Both the position numbers and the translations under genes were made by a program. A DNA stretch of 8,153 nt. It comes from Deltaproteobacteria bacterium. GTDB taxonomy: Bacteria > Desulfobacterota > Desulfobaccia > Desulfobaccales > 0-14-0-80-60-11. The notes beneath the pieces were generated by a model. It had not been told where the DNA came from, made no database searches, and saw only the letters and a list, made by a program, of their open reading frames with translations. Positions 5,356 through 8,153 of the stretch are shown piece after piece. The stretch is from assembly GCA_016874945.1 (NCBI GenBank), contig VGSO01000116.1, positions 1 through 8,153 on the forward strand, read 5' to 3'. Positions within the stretch are counted from its first letter, which is position 1. Each line of letters begins with the position of its first letter.

Positions 5356-5931
5356 ATGTCCTTATCCATAAATGATGGAAATCCGCCACCGGAAACCACG
5401 GCTCCGGAAGAGGCGGAAAAACCGGAGGCGGCTCCGGCCGCGCCCGGTGAATCAGAAGACTTGCAGGTCCAGTTGGCCCAGAAAACCCAGGAGGCCCAGG
5501 AAAATTATGAGCGATTCCTGCGCCTGGCCGCGGAAATGGAAAATCTGAAAAAACGCCGCGACCGGGAAAAGGCCGATCTACTGCTCTTCGCCAATGAAAG
5601 CCTGATCAAAGAACTCCTGCCGATGGTGGACAACCTGGAGTTGGCCCTGGCCCACGGCCGGGAGCAGGGCGCGCCCCAGGCCTTCCTGGAAGGGCTGGAA
5701 TTGGTGCACCAAGGGTTTCTCAAGGCCCTGGAAAGGTTTGGGGTCACTCCCCTCACCAGCCTGGGCGAAACCTTTGACCCCGCGTTCCACAACGCCGTGC
5801 AAGAGGTGGAAAATCCGGAGGTAAACGATTGCAGCGTCACCCAGGAGCTGCAAAAAGGATATCTGTTTCACAAAAGGCTGCTGCGGCCGGCCATGGTCGT
5901 GGTGGCCCGCCATCCCCAAAAAACTACTTGA
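5356..5931 (+). CDS. grpE: Nucleotide exchange factor GrpE
   Basis: GrpE releases ADP from DnaK as a homodimer and acts as the thermosensor of the chaperone cycle. The 191-residue product has a disordered Pro/Glu/Ala-rich tail (about 1-33) and a long coiled-coil helix (about 34-100) with the conserved NYERFLRLAAEMENLKKRRDR stretch around 50-70. A helical bundle follows, then the C-terminal beta domain that contacts the DnaK nucleotide-binding domain: GETFDPAFHNAVQEVENPE around 137-155 and QELQKGYLFHKRLLRPAMV around 163-181, which is the family signature. Length is normal. The gene lies between hrcA and dnaK, with only 33 bases to dnaK, consistent with cotranscription and matched dosage of chaperone and exchange factor. 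The product is cytoplasmic. Confidence 0.95.
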   Translation: MSLSINDGNPPPETTAPEEAEKPEAAPAAPGESEDLQVQLAQKTQEAQENYERFLRLAAEMENLKKRRDREKADLLLFANESLIKELLPMVDNLELALAHGREQGAPQAFLEGLELVHQGFLKALERFGVTPLTSLGETFDPAFHNAVQEVENPEVNDCSVTQELQKGYLFHKRLLRPAMVVVARHPQKTT

Positions 5932-5964
5932 TAGAGAGATTGAGTCCATCAGGAGGAATACTAA

Positions 5965-7872
5965 ATGTCCAAACCCATAGGAATTGATTTGGGCACCACC
6001 AACTCGGTGGTAGCCATTATGGAAGGCGGGGAGCCCAAGGTCATCCCCAACGTCGAAGGCGCCCGCACCACCCCTTCGGTGGTCGCGTTTACCGATAGCG
6101 GCGAGCGCCTGGTGGGGCAGATCGCCAAGCGCCAGGCCATCACCAACCCCAGCAACACTATCTTCTCCATCAAGCGCCTGATCGGTCGCAAGTTTGAAGA
6201 CCCGGAAGTCCAAAAGGACCTCAAGATCCTGCCCTATAAAATCGTGGCGGCGGAAAACGGCGACGCGCACGTGGAGGTCCGGGGGCGCACTTACAGCCCC
6301 GGGGAAATCTCCGCCATGGTCCTCACCAAGATGAAGCAGACCGCAGAGGAGTACCTGGGGGAGAAGGTCACCGAGGCGGTGATCACCGTGCCCGCCTACT
6401 TCAACGACTCCCAGCGCCAGGCCACCAAAGACGCGGGGCGCATCGCCGGCTTGAACGTCCTGCGCATCATCAACGAGCCCACCGCGGCCTCCATGGCCTA
6501 CGGCCTGGACAAGAAAAAGGACGAGCGCATCGCGGTCTTCGACCTGGGCGGCGGCACCTTCGACATCTCCGTCCTGGAAATCGGCGAAGGGGTCTTTGAG
6601 GTGAAATCCACCAACGGCGACACCCACCTGGGGGGCGACGACTTCGACCAGCGGGTCATCGACTTCCTGGCCGACGAGTTCCGCCGGGAGCAGGGCATTG
6701 ATCTGCGCAAGGACCGCATGGCCCTTCAGCGCCTCAAAGAGGCCGCGGAAAAGGCCAAGTGCGAGCTGTCCACCGCGCTGGAAACCGAAATCAACCTGCC
6801 CTTTATCACCGCGGACGCCACCGGCCCTAAGCACCTGCTCATCAAGCTCACCCGGGCCAAGCTGGAGAGTTTGGTGGATGAACTCATCGGCAAGCTGGAA
6901 GGCCCTTGCCGCCAGGCCATGAAGGACGCGGGGGTGGGTCCCCAGGAGATCGACGAAGTGGTCCTGGTGGGCGGCATGACCCGCATGCCCAAGGTCCAGG
7001 AAAAAGTCATGTCCATCTTTCAGAAGGAGCCCCACAAGGGCGTCAACCCCGATGAAGTGGTGGCCGTGGGCGCGGCCATCCAGTCCGGAGTCCTCAAAGG
7101 GGAAGTGAAGGACATCCTGCTCCTGGACGTCACCCCCTTGTCCCTGGGCATCGAGACCCTGGGCGGGGTGTTCACCAAGATCATCGACCGCAACACCACC
7201 ATCCCCACCCGGAAGAGCCAGGTCTTTTCCACCGCCGCGGACAACCAGCAGGCGGTGACCATCCACGTGCTCCAGGGGGAGCGGGAGATGGCCGCGGGCA
7301 ACAAGACCCTGGGCCGCTTTGAGCTGTTCGGCATTCCCCCGGCGCCCCGGGGGGTGCCCCAGATCGAGGTCACCTTTGACATTGACGCCAACGGCATCGT
7401 CCACGTATCCGCCAAGGACCTGGGCACCGGCCGGGAGCAGTCCATCCGCATCACCGCGCCCAGCGGCCTGACGGAAGAGGAGATCAGAAATCTGGTTAAA
7501 GAAGCCGAGCTCCACGCCGAGGAAGACCATCGCAAGAAGGAGCTGGCCGAGGCCCGCAACCAGGCCGACACCCTCATCTACACCACGGAAAAGACCCTGG
7601 CGGACCTGGGGGACAAGGTGGATGCGGCCACCAAGGCGGATATCGAAAGCCACATCTCCCATCTGAAGACGGCTATGGAGGGCACCGACGCCCAGGCCAT
7701 CAAGAAGGCCAGCGAAGACCTGATGAAGGCCTCCCACAAGCTGGCAGAGCAGATGTACGCCAAGACCGCCGCGGGCGGCGCCGCCGGCGCCGGGGCCGGC
7801 CCCAAACCTGAAGAGAAGGCCAAAAAGCCTGAAGAAGAAGTGGTGGAGGCGGAGTTCGAGGAAGTGAAGTAA
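5965..7872 (+). CDS. dnaK: Molecular chaperone DnaK (Hsp70)
   Basis: This ATP-driven foldase binds exposed hydrophobic segments, working with a J-protein and GrpE in the cytoplasm. The 635-residue protein is full length. In the nucleotide-binding domain (about 1-381), IDLGTTNS (7-14) is signature 1, Lys70 in SIKRLIGR is the catalytic lysine, DLGGGTF (193-199) with Thr198 is signature 2, and LVGGMTRMP (334-342) is signature 3. The interdomain linker DILLLD (383-388) leads into DVTPLSLGIETLGG and the beta-sandwich substrate-binding domain, then the helical lid. The tail is a Gly/Ala then Lys/Glu-rich disordered segment ending EFEEVK, the common bacterial DnaK ending. The Shine-Dalgarno AGGAGG (5951-5956) is 8 bases before ATG 5965. 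Codon use is strongly biased to GC-ending codons, as expected for a highly expressed gene. No dnaJ follows: transcription is closed by terminators at 7871-7970. Confidence 0.98.
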   Translation: MSKPIGIDLGTTNSVVAIMEGGEPKVIPNVEGARTTPSVVAFTDSGERLVGQIAKRQAITNPSNTIFSIKRLIGRKFEDPEVQKDLKILPYKIVAAENGDAHVEVRGRTYSPGEISAMVLTKMKQTAEEYLGEKVTEAVITVPAYFNDSQRQATKDAGRIAGLNVLRIINEPTAASMAYGLDKKKDERIAVFDLGGGTFDISVLEIGEGVFEVKSTNGDTHLGGDDFDQRVIDFLADEFRREQGIDLRKDRMALQRLKEAAEKAKCELSTALETEINLPFITADATGPKHLLIKLTRAKLESLVDELIGKLEGPCRQAMKDAGVGPQEIDEVVLVGGMTRMPKVQEKVMSIFQKEPHKGVNPDEVVAVGAAIQSGVLKGEVKDILLLDVTPLSLGIETLGGVFTKIIDRNTTIPTRKSQVFSTAADNQQAVTIHVLQGEREMAAGNKTLGRFELFGIPPAPRGVPQIEVTFDIDANGIVHVSAKDLGTGREQSIRITAPSGLTEEEIRNLVKEAELHAEEDHRKKELAEARNQADTLIYTTEKTLADLGDKVDAATKADIESHISHLKTAMEGTDAQAIKKASEDLMKASHKLAEQMYAKTAAGGAAGAGAGPKPEEKAKKPEEEVVEAEFEEVK

Positions 7873-7891
7873 CCGGGCTGGGCGGTTTTTT
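7871..7891 (+). terminator. Short terminator-like hairpin overlapping the dnaK stop
   Basis: AACCG (7871-7875), which includes the last two bases of the stop codon, pairs with CGGTT (7883-7887), and a run of six T residues occupies 7886-7891. The stem is only 5 bases, so on its own it would be weak; it may act as a first-stage or pausing site ahead of the strong terminator at 7930-7970. Confidence 0.35.
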
Positions 7892-7929
7892 CTTTACCGT
7901 CTCTTTACCATATTTACCAAAGTATAAAG

Positions 7930-7970
7930 AGGGTGGGAAACCTGGTTTTCCCACCCTTCTTTTTCTTTTC
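7930..7970 (+). terminator. Strong intrinsic terminator of the heat-shock operon
   Basis: An 11-base perfect stem, AGGGTGGGAAA (7930-7940) with TTTCCCACCCT (7947-7957), has a 6-base loop and is followed by the T-rich run TCTTTTTCTTTTC (7958-7970). This is a textbook intrinsic terminator and marks the end of hrcA-grpE-dnaK. Confidence 0.9.
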
Positions 7971-7977
7971 GGCCCGT

Positions 7978-8009
7978 TGGCGTCCCCAAGTGGCTTCAGG
8001 TCGACGCCA
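7978..8009. repeat. 7-bp inverted repeat of unknown role
   Basis: TGGCGTC (7978-7984) and GACGCCA (8003-8009) are exact inverted arms around an 18-base loop, with no T-tract after them. The repeat lies between the dnaK terminator and the transposase start. It may be part of the insertion-sequence end region or a leftover hairpin. Confidence 0.3.
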
Positions 8010-8046
8010 TTCGAAAATTCCTTAGTAATACTAGGTTAAGTATATA

Positions 8047-8082
8047 TTGACATTCGCCTTTTTTGAGCGCAAAATGCGCTCA
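8047..8082 (+). promoter_or_regulatory. Transposase promoter and start-occluding hairpin
   Basis: TTGACA (8047-8052) and CAAAAT (8070-8075, four of six matches to TATAAT) are 17 bases apart, predicting transcription from about 8082, the start codon itself. TGAGCGC (8064-8070) and GCGCTCA (8076-8082) form a perfect 7-base stem with an AAAAT loop. The last A of the stem is the first base of the ATG. Transcripts reading in from outside would carry this hairpin; transcripts from the local promoter would not. The elements are seen directly; the mechanism is inferred from known insertion-sequence behaviour. Confidence 0.4.
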
Positions 8083-8153
8083 TGAAAGCACAACAACTCA
8101 AGGCATTGGATCGTCGGCTGAGCCTCTTCCTTCAAGACCTGTTGGAACCTATG
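8082..8153 (+). CDS. Probable IS701-like DDE transposase, 5' end only
   Basis: An open frame starts at ATG 8082 and runs off the window after 24 codons, ending in LSLFLQDLLEPM. The pattern LDRRLSLFLQDLLEPM resembles the N terminus of IS701/IS4-superfamily DDE transposases, which open with a short helix of this kind before the conserved GLL.ERKS-type region. The catalytic residues would lie beyond the edge. No Shine-Dalgarno sequence precedes the start, the base composition just upstream is AT-rich, and a hairpin covers the start codon, all common in insertion sequences. An in-frame TGA at 8064-8066 rules out a longer N terminus. The left inverted repeat of the element is not resolved; it should lie between about 7971 and 8080. 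With only 24 residues the family call is tentative. Confidence 0.5.
   Translation, partial: MKAQQLKALDRRLSLFLQDLLEPM

Noticed and set aside
5578..7737. 719-codon open frame on the minus strand opposite dnaK and the end of grpE
   Set aside because: Long antisense frames opposite dnaK are a known by-product of its GC-rich codon bias. The translation is Gly/His/Val/Leu-rich without any recognisable domain, and it spans two well-supported genes.

Overview
The window looks like a stretch of chromosome from a Desulfobacterota (former Deltaproteobacteria) type bacterium. That placement is an inference: it rests on the hrcA-grpE-dnaK arrangement, the protein styles, the GC-rich codon use and the kinds of intergenic palindromic repeats present. 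No rRNA or other firm marker is present. Genes on the plus strand, left to right: a very unusual 840-residue tandem malic enzyme (153-2675), phoU (3309-3989), hrcA (4234-5271), grpE (5356-5931), dnaK (5965-7872), and the first 24 codons of a probable IS701-like transposase running off the right edge (8082-8153).

Region 1 (1-2675): a short leader with two hairpins precedes one long gene encoding two complete malic-enzyme-like units in a single chain. The C-terminal unit has the full catalytic and metal-binding set. The N-terminal unit aligns to it almost without gaps and keeps the Tyr/Lys pair and the Rossmann motif, but two of three metal ligands and the HDDQHGT motif are substituted, so it looks like a pseudoenzyme or regulatory half. 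This is the most interesting item in the window.

Region 2 (2676-3308): 633 bases without a gene, packed with palindromes. They are a likely terminator, a 128-bp MITE-like nested inverted repeat, a bulged stem-loop, an AT-rich hairpin, twin GC-rich palindromes, and two weaker leader hairpins in front of phoU.

Region 3 (3309-7956): phoU stands without pst or pho partners. After a 244-base gap, which holds a short coding-like relic and a good -35 box, comes the heat-shock cluster hrcA-grpE-dnaK. It encodes a repressor, the nucleotide-exchange factor and the Hsp70 chaperone, so exchange factor and chaperone are made together with a regulator of the heat-shock response. No CIRCE operator is visible, and dnaJ does not follow: dnaK is closed by a strong intrinsic terminator.

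Region 4 (7957-8153): a mobile element begins. The transposase start codon sits in the 3' arm of a perfect hairpin with no Shine-Dalgarno sequence, which resembles the read-through protection described for insertion sequences.
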